A stretch of DNA of 11,135 nucleotides from Paraglaciecola arctica (GTDB lineage: Bacteria; Pseudomonadota; Gammaproteobacteria; Enterobacterales; Alteromonadaceae), in assembly GCA_003232445.1 (NCBI GenBank), contig QIJM01000211.1, forward strand, positions 1 through 11,135, written 5' to 3'. The translations under genes were made by a program, and so were the position numbers. Numbering within the stretch: the first letter of the stretch is position 1; the number at the start of each line of letters is the position of its first letter. The notes below the pieces were generated by a model. The model searched no databases and had not been told where the DNA came from. It saw only the letters and a list, made by a program, of their open reading frames with translations. Shown in pieces: positions 1 through 7,204 of the stretch.

Positions 1-126
1 TAACACTACTATTTTTAGCGCTTTGACGCCGTATTAGGGAGTGTCCATCTCATCACCCATAACAATTTGACTAAATATCAAGACAAGCTAGGCTTGGGTT
101 AGGAAATAAATCAAAGGATTGATGTC
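1..126. other. Non-coding DNA at left edge, upstream of the RAYT remnant
   Basis: No open reading frame of useful length and no RNA gene was seen here. The stretch contains GGGAGTGTCC near 37-46 and ends with a plausible ribosome-binding site (AAAGGA, about 113-118) placed correctly for the ATG at 127. The ribosome site suggests that the upstream edge of the decayed transposase gene is preserved. The GGGAGTGTCC block could be flanking sequence of the old element, but this is only a suspicion because no second copy lies in the window. Confidence 0.3.
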
Positions 127-330
127 ATGCCTCAACCACGTAGTCGTCAGATTAGTTTGTTATACCAATCCATCCTACTGTATCAACAAGAAAGGTATTT
201 CCTAGCGATGACGCGGCCTTTAAAGTTGTCTACTTGTCTATTCAAGTAACGTCTAACAAAATTACATCAGGTTGGTGTTTATTGCTAGCGTCAAGGCTTG
301 AGTTGAGTCAATGCAACGCGCGATATCATG
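127..330 (+). pseudogene. Decayed REP-associated tyrosine transposase (RAYT, Y1_Tnp/HUH) remnant
   Basis: The first eleven codons read MPQPRSRQISL, matching the usual opening of RAYT proteins (typically [AP]RPR..QISL followed by a TPYYHC-VSRCVRR-FLCG block). After that the frame is lost: the reading frame from 127 stops at 247-249. Family blocks still show in shifted frames. AGAAAGGTATTT then GATGAC at 188-212 resembles RKAFLCGDD. GTAACGTCTAAC...TTACAT...GGTTGGTGTT at 246-279 resembles the HUH block VMSNHYHLVL, with the His codons ruined. AAGGCT-TGAGTTGAGTCAATG at 293-313 resembles KALSWSM with one base missing and TGG changed to TGA. Between the second and third blocks roughly 80 bases seem deleted relative to the family. 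RAYTs are single-copy housekeeping-type relatives of IS200/IS605 transposases that act on REP palindromes. This copy cannot be functional. The right boundary is approximate, and 331-414 shows nothing recognisable. The N-terminal match is fairly strong; the later blocks were aligned by eye. Confidence 0.6.
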
Positions 331-414
331 ATGAGTAGAAAACCCATAAGCCAGGATCTTCATCGAGTATCATCACAGTCGCGCGTTTTACTGACATATT
401 ATCTGAATCTATTG

Positions 415-1812
415 TTATAATTGCTCTTCTGCAAATTCTGCCAACCTGCTGCGCACAACACCGTCTAAGTTTATGGTGGCACTACCAGAAAAATTCTTAA
501 ATTTCTCAACTATATAGGTTAAACCTGATGTTACTGCACTTAGATAATTACTATCTATTTGTGCCAAATTACCACTGCATATCAACTTAGTACCTTCACC
601 ACAGCGAGTAATGATGGTTTTTAATTGAGAAGCCGTTAGATTTTGTGACTCATCTAGGATCACAATGGCATTTTGAATACTGCGCCCGCGCATAAAATTC
701 ACTGATTTAAACTGAATATTAGCTTTTTCCATGATGTAGCTCATTGAGCCTTTGACGTTTTCATCGTTTTTATGTAGCACTTCTAAACTGTCGGTTATAG
801 CGGCAAGCCAAGGTGCCATTTTTTCTTCTTCGGTGCCGGGTAAAAAACCAATGGATTCGGCGATTTCGGGGGTACTTCTGGTCACTATGATTTTATCGTA
901 CATATTTTTCTCTACGACCATTTCAAGTGCCGCCGCCAGAGCCAATAAGGTTTTACCACTGCCGGCTGGCCCAGTTAAGATCACCAAATCAATATGTGGA
1001 TCGAGTAAGGCATGTAAGCCCATCGCTTGACCAATATTTTTTGGTTTAATACCCCATGCTCTGCGCCCCATGAGTCGTTCATAACCTAAGTCTAAAACGT
1101 CCAAATGATCGCTACTAACAGACTCGACTACACCAGCAAAATTCTGACCTTCATCCAGTAAAAACTCATTTACATACGCTTCTGGTAACAATTTACGTTC
1201 AATTGTGTGAATAGTGTCTCGGCCTTCTGTACGACTATCTACAGATTTAACTTCATCCCAAAAATTACCGGAGAACTGATGATAACCCTTAGACAAATAT
1301 TTAATGTCGGTGATCATCTGATCGGTGCGGTAATCCTCGACATGAGCCAAACCAGCACCTTTAGCTTTTAAGCGCATATTGATATCTTTAGTGACCAATA
1401 CCACTTGTTTAGTATGTTGTGATTTTTGCAAATACAGTGCGCTATTAATAATACGGTTATCGTTTTCGTTACTCGTGAAAACTTGTTGCGAAACAGGCAT
1501 ACCATGGTCAACAAAAATCGACAGGCTACCTGTAGGCGCAGACTCTCCAGCACCCGTACCTTGCATTGACACACCCTGCATCAACTCTTCTGGTGTGGCG
1601 TCGTGAAGTAAGTTTTCCATTGCTCGAATAGATACACGAGCGTCCCGAGCAACGTCTTTTTTGCTGTCTTTAATGTAATCCAGCTCTTCAAGTACTGTCA
1701 TGGGGACAACAACGTCGTTTTCTTTAAAGGATAAAAAGGCAAGGGGTTCATGTAGGAGAATATTGGTATCTAACACGTAAATTTTTGAACTTAGTGTTTT
1801 TTTTCTTGGCAT
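415..1812 (-). CDS. PIN domain-PhoH ATPase fusion protein (PhoH2-like)
   Basis: The 465-aa protein has an N-terminal PIN nuclease domain (about 9-165) and a C-terminal PhoH P-loop ATPase domain (about 255-462). In the PIN part the acidic residues expected for metal binding are present: D15 in YVLDTN, E42/E43 in VLEELD, D118 in NDNR and D143 in VTKD. The ATPase part has Walker A GPAGSGKT (281-288), Walker B VILDE (384-388) with a following SQN sensor, and the terminal GVVRSRLAEF arginine segment (451-460) typical of PhoH. In the PIN-PhoH family (for example mycobacterial PhoH2) the protein has ATP-dependent RNA unwinding and RNase activity. A cytoplasmic RNA-processing or stress role is therefore likely but unproven here. 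The ATG at 1812 is preceded by AAGGAG at a 6-base spacing, which supports this start. The gene stands alone, divergent from rapA. No antitoxin-like small ORF precedes it. Confidence 0.93.
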   Translation of the reverse strand: MPRKKTLSSKIYVLDTNILLHEPLAFLSFKENDVVVPMTVLEELDYIKDSKKDVARDARVSIRAMENLLHDATPEELMQGVSMQGTGAGESAPTGSLSIFVDHGMPVSQQVFTSNENDNRIINSALYLQKSQHTKQVVLVTKDINMRLKAKGAGLAHVEDYRTDQMITDIKYLSKGYHQFSGNFWDEVKSVDSRTEGRDTIHTIERKLLPEAYVNEFLLDEGQNFAGVVESVSSDHLDVLDLGYERLMGRRAWGIKPKNIGQAMGLHALLDPHIDLVILTGPAGSGKTLLALAAALEMVVEKNMYDKIIVTRSTPEIAESIGFLPGTEEEKMAPWLAAITDSLEVLHKNDENVKGSMSYIMEKANIQFKSVNFMRGRSIQNAIVILDESQNLTASQLKTIITRCGEGTKLICSGNLAQIDSNYLSAVTSGLTYIVEKFKNFSGSATINLDGVVRSRLAEFAEEQL

Positions 1813-1907
1813 CCGGCGCTCCTTTAGGACTTAAATAAAGTACCTGCCCGTTAAATCATGCTTTTTTGATTAGCCTAGGTGCAATTAGTAAACACTTGTG
1901 CCTAAAA

Positions 1908-1936
1908 CATACTTAACTACAGGCTTCATGGGTCAA
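1908..1936 (-). promoter_or_regulatory. Possible phoH promoter
   Basis: On the minus strand TTGACC (1936-1931) matches the sigma-70 -35 hexamer at five of six positions. A 17-base spacer leads to AGTATG (1913-1908), which is a poor -10; AAGTAT one base earlier is an alternative. It lies about 100 bases upstream of the phoH ATG. The weak -10 makes this a tentative call. Confidence 0.25.
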
Positions 1937-1972
1937 CAGTCCCAGTCACAATAAAACACTTTCTCTAGACAT

Positions 1973-1997
1973 TCATCTACTTTTAAACAGTAGATGA
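1973..1997. repeat. 8-bp perfect inverted repeat, candidate operator in the phoH/rapA spacer
   Basis: TCATCTAC (1973-1980) and GTAGATGA (1990-1997) are exact reverse complements separated by nine bases. The right arm overlaps the expected -35 position for the TACAAT -10 element at 2010-2015. A regulator bound here could therefore block or assist RNA polymerase at the rapA promoter. A run of five T (2003-2007) follows the hairpin at a distance. This makes a weak terminator or attenuator reading on the plus strand possible but less attractive. Confidence 0.45.
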
Positions 1998-2009
1998 TAA
2001 AATTTTTGC

Positions 2010-2022
2010 TACAATGCGCGCC
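2010..2022 (+). promoter_or_regulatory. Putative rapA promoter: -10 TACAAT with GC-rich discriminator
   Basis: TACAAT (2010-2015) matches the sigma-70 -10 consensus at five of six positions and is followed directly by GCGCGCC. A GC-rich discriminator of this sort is typical of growth-rate and ppGpp-controlled promoters, and E. coli rapA is known to be regulated by growth phase and growth rate. No good -35 hexamer lies 16-18 bases upstream (the bases there are near ACAGTA). The promoter would be weak without help, or may use the inverted repeat region. GATAAA at 1996-2001 is an alternative -10. Confidence 0.4.
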
Positions 2023-2052
2023 GCGTTGACTTGTAGTGACTTGGCGCGCATT
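2013..2052. repeat. 10-bp perfect inverted repeat in the rapA leader
   Basis: AATGCGCGCC (2013-2022) and GGCGCGCATT (2043-2052) are exact reverse complements with a 20-base centre. The centre contains the direct repeat TGACTTG (2027-2033 and 2037-2043, the second copy touching the right arm), exactly 10 bp apart, which is about one helical turn. If transcription starts upstream of 2013, the RNA would form a stable GC-rich hairpin about 30 bases before the rapA start codon. If it starts near 2021-2023, as the TACAAT element predicts, the left arm would not be transcribed and the repeat could act only as DNA. Confidence 0.55.
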
Positions 2053-2070
2053 CACAGCAGTAATTCCATA

Positions 2071-2088
2071 GGTGAGGACAAAACAATG
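2071..2088 (+). promoter_or_regulatory. Ribosome-binding site that fixes the rapA start
   Basis: GGTGAGGA (2071-2078) is a good Shine-Dalgarno sequence seven bases before the ATG at 2086. The in-frame ATG at 2014 lies inside the putative -10 element and has no ribosome site. The 24 extra residues it would add do not resemble RapA, whose family starts at the FxLGQRW[IL]SDTE block. Confidence 0.8.
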
Positions 2089-4920
2089 GCTAAGCAACTA
2101 ATTTTTGCCTTAGGGCAACGCTGGCTCAGTGATACAGAGACTGATTTAGGCCTAGGTACCATTGTCCTAATTGAATCACGCACAGTCACAATGCTGTTTC
2201 CAGCCACGGGGGAAAGCCGTGCCTATGCTGCCCAAACTGCCCCTTTGACCCGAATAGAATTTGCGATTGGCGATAGCGTAAAAAGCCACGAAGGCTGGGA
2301 GTTGCTGGTTGAGCAAGTGCAGGAAAAAGATAAGCAACTTATATATATTGGACATCGAATTGATAACAACGCAGCTGTTACCCTAAAAGAAACCTTCATC
2401 GATCACCATTTCCAACTAAATCAACCAGAACAGCGATTATTAAATGGCCAGTTCGACGATCCCAAATGGTTTGACTTACGTGAACAATGCCTTATCCATC
2501 AATTCGCGCATAGCACCTCACCGTTACTTGGTTTTGTGGGAGCAAGAGTCGATCTTATTCCCCATCAATTACACATTGCCTCTGAAGTAGGCGGACGTCA
2601 TGCCCCTAGAGTATTACTGGCCGACGAAGTAGGCTTGGGCAAAACTATTGAAGCTGCTTTAATTATCCACCAACAATTGCTAACAGCAAGAGCTCAGAGG
2701 GTGTTGATTGTTGTGCCTTCTAGTTTAGTACACCAATGGCTAGTAGAAATGTTACGCAGGGTTAATTTGGCCTTTTCTGTGTTTGATGAAGAACGCTGTG
2801 AAGCGATGTCTGAAGACGCGGGCAATCCCTTTGAAGCAGAACAGTTAATTATATGTAGCCTCGATTTTTTAACCCACAATAGCCGTTACTACCAACAAGC
2901 GCTAGAAGCCGAGTGGGACTTGATGGTGGTAGATGAGGCTCATCATTTAATTTGGTCTGAGGGTCAACCTTCTCAGCAATATCAAGTCATAGAAGGATTA
3001 GCCAATGTTACTAAAGGTGTATTGCTGCTCACTGCCACGCCTGATCAACTCGGTCATGAAAGCCACTTTGCCAGACTCAGGCTACTTGATCCAGCTCGTT
3101 TCCATGACTATAAAAGTTTTGTTGCTGAGGAAAGACAATATAGTCAATTGGCAACAGCCATAGGCCCATTGCTTAGCGGTGAGAAACTTAGCGATGATAA
3201 TATTCAGGCTATCAGTCAATTTGCAGCGGCTGATATGTTAAAAGACATCAATGCATCTGACTCACAAACTAAAACTAAACTGCTGCACACTTTATTAGAC
3301 CAGTATGGCACAGGGCGATTGTTGTTTAGAAACAGTCGGGCTGGCGTGAGTGGTTTTCCGAGTCGAAAACTGTATGGCTACTCATTAGTTCAACCTATCG
3401 AATACTCCTTATTACTGTCGGAAGATCCAAGCAACTTACAGTTACAGTTAACCCCAGAAAGGCACCCAGATGTGGTCAATACTTGGGTGAATTTCGATCC
3501 TAGGATTGACTGGTTTATTACTCAGTTAAAATCATTAAAGGGCGAAAAAATCCTGACGATTTGCGCCAATGCAAGTACTGCTCTGCAGTTATCAGAGGCA
3601 TTGCGAGTTAAAGCTGGCACACGTTCAACTGTATTTCATGAAGGCATGGGCATTGTTGATCGAGACAGAGCTGCCAATTATTTTGCCCAGTCTGAAGACG
3701 GCGCTCAAGTGCTCATTTGCAGTGAAATAGGCAGTGAAGGACGTAATTTCCAATTTGCACACCACCTGATTTTATTTGATTTGCCTTTAGTACCTGACCT
3801 TTTAGAACAACGCATTGGTCGTCTCGACCGTATTGGTCAAAAACACGATGTGTGTATTCATGTGCCTTATTTTGATATGAGTGCGCAACAGGTGTTGCTC
3901 GATTGGTATCACCAAGGATTAGGCGCGTTCGAACATACCTGCCCCACTGGTATGACTGTGTATGAAGAAACCCAAGAGATGTTACATGCCTGTATTCAAG
4001 AACCTAGAGATATCTCTAAGTCAGAGCAACTGATCAATCAAACAGCTAGCCTGCACCGCGAACTCAAGTTAAAACTTGAACAGGGTAGAGATAAATTGCT
4101 AGAACTCAATTCATCCGGTCAAGGTCGAATCGATGCGTTTTTAGAGCAGATTTTGCAGGCTGAACAGTCACCTAAACTCGAACTGTTTATGACTCGCCTG
4201 TTTGATGCTATTGGTTTATTACAAGAAGACAATGGTGAAAGCTGTTATGTGTTGCGTCCTACCGAAACCATGATTAGCCCTCTTCCTGGCTTGGACGAAG
4301 AAGGCATGACCATTACCTATGAGCGCACCACTGCAACACTATTAGAGCATGTCACTTTCCTAAGTTGGGATCACCCAATGATCCATCATGCAATGGATAT
4401 GTTGACCACCGACGTGATAGGCAAAAGTGCGATCGCTTTTTGTCGAGATAAAAGCAAACCTGCAGGTGCGTATTGGCTAGAATGCCTATTTGTCCTTTCG
4501 GCCAAAGCTGCACAAGGTCTACAACTGTCACGATTCTTACCACCCACTCCGGTTAAAATCTGTATTGATGCCAACTTACAATCGATAGACAAACAATTTA
4601 TTCAATTAGAACCCGTGCTACCGAAAATGGGTAATCAGCTAATCAATGCGCTTAAAACTCAGGTGGAAAAGTGCTTGGATAATGCCCAACAACAAGCCGA
4701 GCAAGAAGCCGAATTGGTGAAAACTAAGCGAATAAGTCAAATGCAAGAATTGTTAGGTGATGAATTAGCTAGGTTACAACGCTTACAAAAAGTGAACCCC
4801 ACCATTCGTGATGAAGAAATTGAACACGTGGCTAATCAGATCGATAGCCTTGAAAACATCATGGGCGAGGCGATGCTTAATCTCGAAGCCGTCAGGCTTG
4901 TTGTGAATAACCCACAGTAG
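2086..4920 (+). CDS. rapA: RapA (HepA), RNA polymerase-associated Swi2/Snf2 ATPase
   Basis: The 944-aa protein is a full-length homologue of E. coli RapA (968 aa), with similarity along its whole length. It binds core RNA polymerase and uses ATP to release stalled or post-termination polymerase so that it can be reused. The N-terminal domain opens with LGQRWLSDTETDLGLGTIV. The Swi2/Snf2 ATPase has Walker A in LADEVGLGKTIE (K186, T187), DEAH at 283-286, the LTATP motif III, and motif VI EQRIGRLDRIGQ (574-585). The C-terminal half holds the RapA-specific spacer, the RFLPPTPV block and a glutamine/glutamate-rich probable coiled coil near the end. The ATG at 2086 was chosen on ribosome site and family alignment. 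rluA follows after 10 bp, the same order as in E. coli, so the two are probably co-transcribed. No key residue is missing. Confidence 0.98.
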   Translation: MAKQLIFALGQRWLSDTETDLGLGTIVLIESRTVTMLFPATGESRAYAAQTAPLTRIEFAIGDSVKSHEGWELLVEQVQEKDKQLIYIGHRIDNNAAVTLKETFIDHHFQLNQPEQRLLNGQFDDPKWFDLREQCLIHQFAHSTSPLLGFVGARVDLIPHQLHIASEVGGRHAPRVLLADEVGLGKTIEAALIIHQQLLTARAQRVLIVVPSSLVHQWLVEMLRRVNLAFSVFDEERCEAMSEDAGNPFEAEQLIICSLDFLTHNSRYYQQALEAEWDLMVVDEAHHLIWSEGQPSQQYQVIEGLANVTKGVLLLTATPDQLGHESHFARLRLLDPARFHDYKSFVAEERQYSQLATAIGPLLSGEKLSDDNIQAISQFAAADMLKDINASDSQTKTKLLHTLLDQYGTGRLLFRNSRAGVSGFPSRKLYGYSLVQPIEYSLLLSEDPSNLQLQLTPERHPDVVNTWVNFDPRIDWFITQLKSLKGEKILTICANASTALQLSEALRVKAGTRSTVFHEGMGIVDRDRAANYFAQSEDGAQVLICSEIGSEGRNFQFAHHLILFDLPLVPDLLEQRIGRLDRIGQKHDVCIHVPYFDMSAQQVLLDWYHQGLGAFEHTCPTGMTVYEETQEMLHACIQEPRDISKSEQLINQTASLHRELKLKLEQGRDKLLELNSSGQGRIDAFLEQILQAEQSPKLELFMTRLFDAIGLLQEDNGESCYVLRPTETMISPLPGLDEEGMTITYERTTATLLEHVTFLSWDHPMIHHAMDMLTTDVIGKSAIAFCRDKSKPAGAYWLECLFVLSAKAAQGLQLSRFLPPTPVKICIDANLQSIDKQFIQLEPVLPKMGNQLINALKTQVEKCLDNAQQQAEQEAELVKTKRISQMQELLGDELARLQRLQKVNPTIRDEEIEHVANQIDSLENIMGEAMLNLEAVRLVVNNPQ

Positions 4921-4930
4921 GAACTGACAT

Positions 4931-5587
4931 ATGGCAATTTTTAACTACAGTCCTCCCATGACCCCATACTTGGAAATCGTTTCTCAGGATGATGATCTCT
5001 TAGTGCTAAATAAACCCAGTGGTTTGTTAAGTGTTCCGGGCAAAGCGAAAGAGCACGCAGATTGTTTGCAAACCCGAGCGCAAAGAGTATTTCCCACTGC
5101 CACAGTAGTACATCGATTAGATATGGCGACGTCTGGTTTGATGGTGATGGCCTTAAATAAACCTGCCCATAGGCATATATCCAAGCAGTTTGAATTGCGC
5201 GAAACAGCTAAAATTTATCAAGCCATTGTTTTTGACAACGTGCAACAAGACTCTGGCGAAATCAACTTACCACTTATTTGTGACTGGCCAAACCGCCCAA
5301 AACAAATGGTCGATCATGAACGGGGTAAAAAAGCGCTAACACACTGGCGGGTGCTTGAACGAAAAAACAACACCACACGTGTGGAACTCAAGCCCGTTAC
5401 GGGTCGCTCGCACCAACTCAGAGTGCATATGTTGAGTATGCAGCACCCAATTATTGGTGACCGCCTGTATGCCCACGATCAGGCATTAGAGATGGCAAGC
5501 AGACTTAACTTACATGCGATGTTCCTCAGCTTTCGCCATCCAGTCACAGAACAAACGTTACATTTTGAGTCTCAGGTGCCTTTTTGA
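4931..5587 (+). CDS. rluA: RluA, dual-specificity 23S rRNA U746 / tRNA U32 pseudouridine synthase
   Basis: The 218-aa protein matches E. coli RluA (219 aa) nearly throughout, including NYxPP at the N-terminus, NKPSGLLSVPG, the catalytic block HRLDMATSG (61-69, nucleophile D64), LPLICDWPNRPKQ and the KPVTGRSHQLRVHML block. Those RluA-specific segments distinguish it from RluC, RluD and TruC. By family knowledge it isomerises uridine 746 of 23S rRNA and uridine 32 of several tRNAs in the cytoplasm. The ATG at 4931 has GGAA (4920-4923) overlapping the last base of the rapA stop codon, which suggests translational coupling. The 3' end overlaps the 3' end of the broken convergent acetyltransferase gene by 16 bp. 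Confidence 0.97.
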   Translation: MAIFNYSPPMTPYLEIVSQDDDLLVLNKPSGLLSVPGKAKEHADCLQTRAQRVFPTATVVHRLDMATSGLMVMALNKPAHRHISKQFELRETAKIYQAIVFDNVQQDSGEINLPLICDWPNRPKQMVDHERGKKALTHWRVLERKNNTTRVELKPVTGRSHQLRVHMLSMQHPIIGDRLYAHDQALEMASRLNLHAMFLSFRHPVTEQTLHFESQVPF

Positions 5588-6142
5588 ATTGGTATAAGTT
5601 GCTCATTGCGTAATATTCCAAACATATTCATGTCATGGAAATCATTATTCCAATAACATTTTCCGCGTAAGGTTCCCTCTAAACTAAAACCTAAGCTTTT
5701 GATCTGACGGTGTATTACTCGGTAAGATAAGTGCTTCAACACGGTGCACATAGAAATGAAAACTTTCGGCAAAGATAAAATTGAGAATAGACCCTACCGC
5801 TTCTGTTGCATAACCTTTGCCCCAATACTGCTTGGATAATTCGTAACCCACAACAGCACTGTGATCAAACTCGTTCCAATGGGTGAAACCGCAAGTACCT
5901 AGAAACTCACCTGATGGCTTATCGCGAATAGCCCAACGAATACCAGTGTTACTGTCAAATCGAGCGTCAAAATACTCTATCAGCCGATCCGCTTCATCAA
6001 TCGTTTTGAAACGCTCTACATCATAGTGCTCGATAATTTTGGGGTCGGAAAACATGGCAAACAGTGGTTCACGATCATCCGTTGTGAGTCTATTAAGTAA
6101 CAATCGCGAAGTTTCAAGAGTCGGAAATTTTAGATTAGACAT
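5572..6142 (-). pseudogene. GNAT N-acetyltransferase (RimJ/RimL type, Acetyltransf_3), frameshifted
   Basis: Reading from ATG 6142, the first 146 residues form a GNAT protein: the opening LETSRLLLNRLT, then the acetyl-CoA-binding motif QYWGKGYATEA (Q105-A115) and HRVEALILPSNTPS. The frame then runs into six unrelated residues and stops at 5684-5686 (152 aa). The missing end, KSLGFSLEGTLRGKCYW and onward, is in the +1 frame and ends at 5572. GNAT enzymes normally read N..S.R.L/I...GF here, so the break removes the last strands of the fold. Adding back 8 bases gives 192 codons with exact family spacing. By family such proteins acetylate amines, either on protein N-termini or small molecules; the substrate cannot be told. 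The start is preceded by a weak AGAGA site. The rest of the coding sequence is well preserved, so the damage looks recent. A sequencing or assembly error remains possible. Confidence 0.85.
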
Positions 6143-6237
6143 GAAGTCTCTGATAAAAAATGTGAATTAACCCATTATTAACGAAATAATCACTGATGCA
6201 AAATTAAAGAACTGCTTAATATTTTCCGATAAGCTAT

Positions 6238-7173
6238 TTGAGTTACTTATTCAGAGTCATTATCGTCATTAAATTTTTACTTTTCTTTATTCTCGCTGTT
6301 CTGTGTTCACACAGCTTAGCGGCGCCTGATAATCAATTACTAAGAAAATTGGATATTCAACGTGGGCTATTTACTGACGCATACCAAAGCTTTGATATTG
6401 ACGATCAGCTAATCATTTATGTGTTACAAGAAAACACTACTGCCATTACTCGCGGTGTAGCCGTTATAGTTGCTGAAAGCGGAATACCCATAGTCGGTCA
6501 AAACGGCTTCGCAGATTTAGCCAATGAGCTGAACAAAATTGGCTGGGTCACTATTTTGCTTCCAGCTCCAGATACAGGTTTTATGCCTACTGTCGTTCAA
6601 GATGCCGCTATGGAAGACGGTGGAGCAACAACCGCTGAAGTAGAAACCAATACCTCCGCCGATACACAAGTACCCAGTCCCAGTGCACCAATAGCAGATT
6701 TAGATATCAGTAAGTCTGCAGTAACCCGCATAGATGAGCAGGCATTTATAAAACACGAGCAACAACTGGTCTCTCTTTTACAAGCAGTCATCGAAAAATC
6801 CCAAGAGTACCCAGGCTTTTTTTTGGTCATCAGCAAAGGCACAAGTGCCGCTTGGCTAAGTAAAATTTATGCAGAGAAAACATTAGATCCCCCTGACGCC
6901 TTCGTGGCAATCAGCCCTTATTGGCCAGACAGAAAACACAATCAGCGTCTGCCAGAATGGATTGCTAACACCTCTATGCCAGTATTAGATCTGTATAGCA
7001 GTTGGGATAACGTATGGGCACGAAAAACGGTTGCTCAGCGTAAAATAGCCGCAGTCAAATCACTAAAACTGCAATACAGACAACGAGAATTGCTCGGATT
7101 TAATATGCATCGACAACATAACGCCTATATTTGTAAAGAGATTTATGGCTGGATAAGCCACATGGGATGGTAG
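6238..7173 (+). CDS. Secreted DUF3530-family alpha/beta-hydrolase-like protein
   Basis: The 311-aa protein starts with a Sec-type signal peptide: a hydrophobic run through about residues 7-24 and SLA|A as the likely cleavage site after A28. It is thus probably exported to the periplasm. The body resembles DUF3530 proteins of marine Gammaproteobacteria: GVAVIVAESG, a GWVTILLPAPD segment, FFLVISKGTSAAWL, AFVAISPYWP and a C-terminal HRQHN (281-285). DUF3530 belongs to the alpha/beta-hydrolase clan, but the canonical GxSxG is not present; VISKGTSA (197-204) stands where the nucleophile turn would be. Residues about 122-160 are an acidic Ala/Thr/Ser/Pro-rich insert of low complexity. The start is TTG, because an in-frame stop lies at 6217-6219 and no ATG or GTG is available before the signal peptide; the ribosome site is poor. 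The substrate is unknown. Confidence 0.75.
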   Translation: MSYLFRVIIVIKFLLFFILAVLCSHSLAAPDNQLLRKLDIQRGLFTDAYQSFDIDDQLIIYVLQENTTAITRGVAVIVAESGIPIVGQNGFADLANELNKIGWVTILLPAPDTGFMPTVVQDAAMEDGGATTAEVETNTSADTQVPSPSAPIADLDISKSAVTRIDEQAFIKHEQQLVSLLQAVIEKSQEYPGFFLVISKGTSAAWLSKIYAEKTLDPPDAFVAISPYWPDRKHNQRLPEWIANTSMPVLDLYSSWDNVWARKTVAQRKIAAVKSLKLQYRQRELLGFNMHRQHNAYICKEIYGWISHMGW

Positions 7174-7204
7174 CTAATCTAAGTGATAAGGTCTCACATA
7201 GTTA

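Noticed and set aside
752..1030. Plus-strand reading frame opposite phoH, and similar antisense frames opposite rapA, the permease and the cyclase
   Set aside because: They lie wholly inside well-supported genes on the other strand, have no ribosome sites of note and resemble no protein family.
1878..1906. TAGGTGCAA...TTGTGCCTA imperfect inverted repeat in the phoH leader
   Set aside because: Two central mismatches in the minus-strand RNA leave only short four- and three-pair stems, not enough to claim a regulatory structure.
2014..2085. A 24-residue N-terminal extension of RapA starting from ATG 2014
   Set aside because: The ATG overlaps the putative -10 element, lacks a ribosome site, and the residues do not resemble the RapA family start. 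ATG 2086 has a good ribosome site and the right alignment.
5572..5772. A separate 66-aa gene on the minus strand
   Set aside because: From KSLGF onward it is plainly the displaced C-terminus of the GNAT protein; the residues before that are out-of-frame reading of the upstream part. It was merged into the pseudogene.
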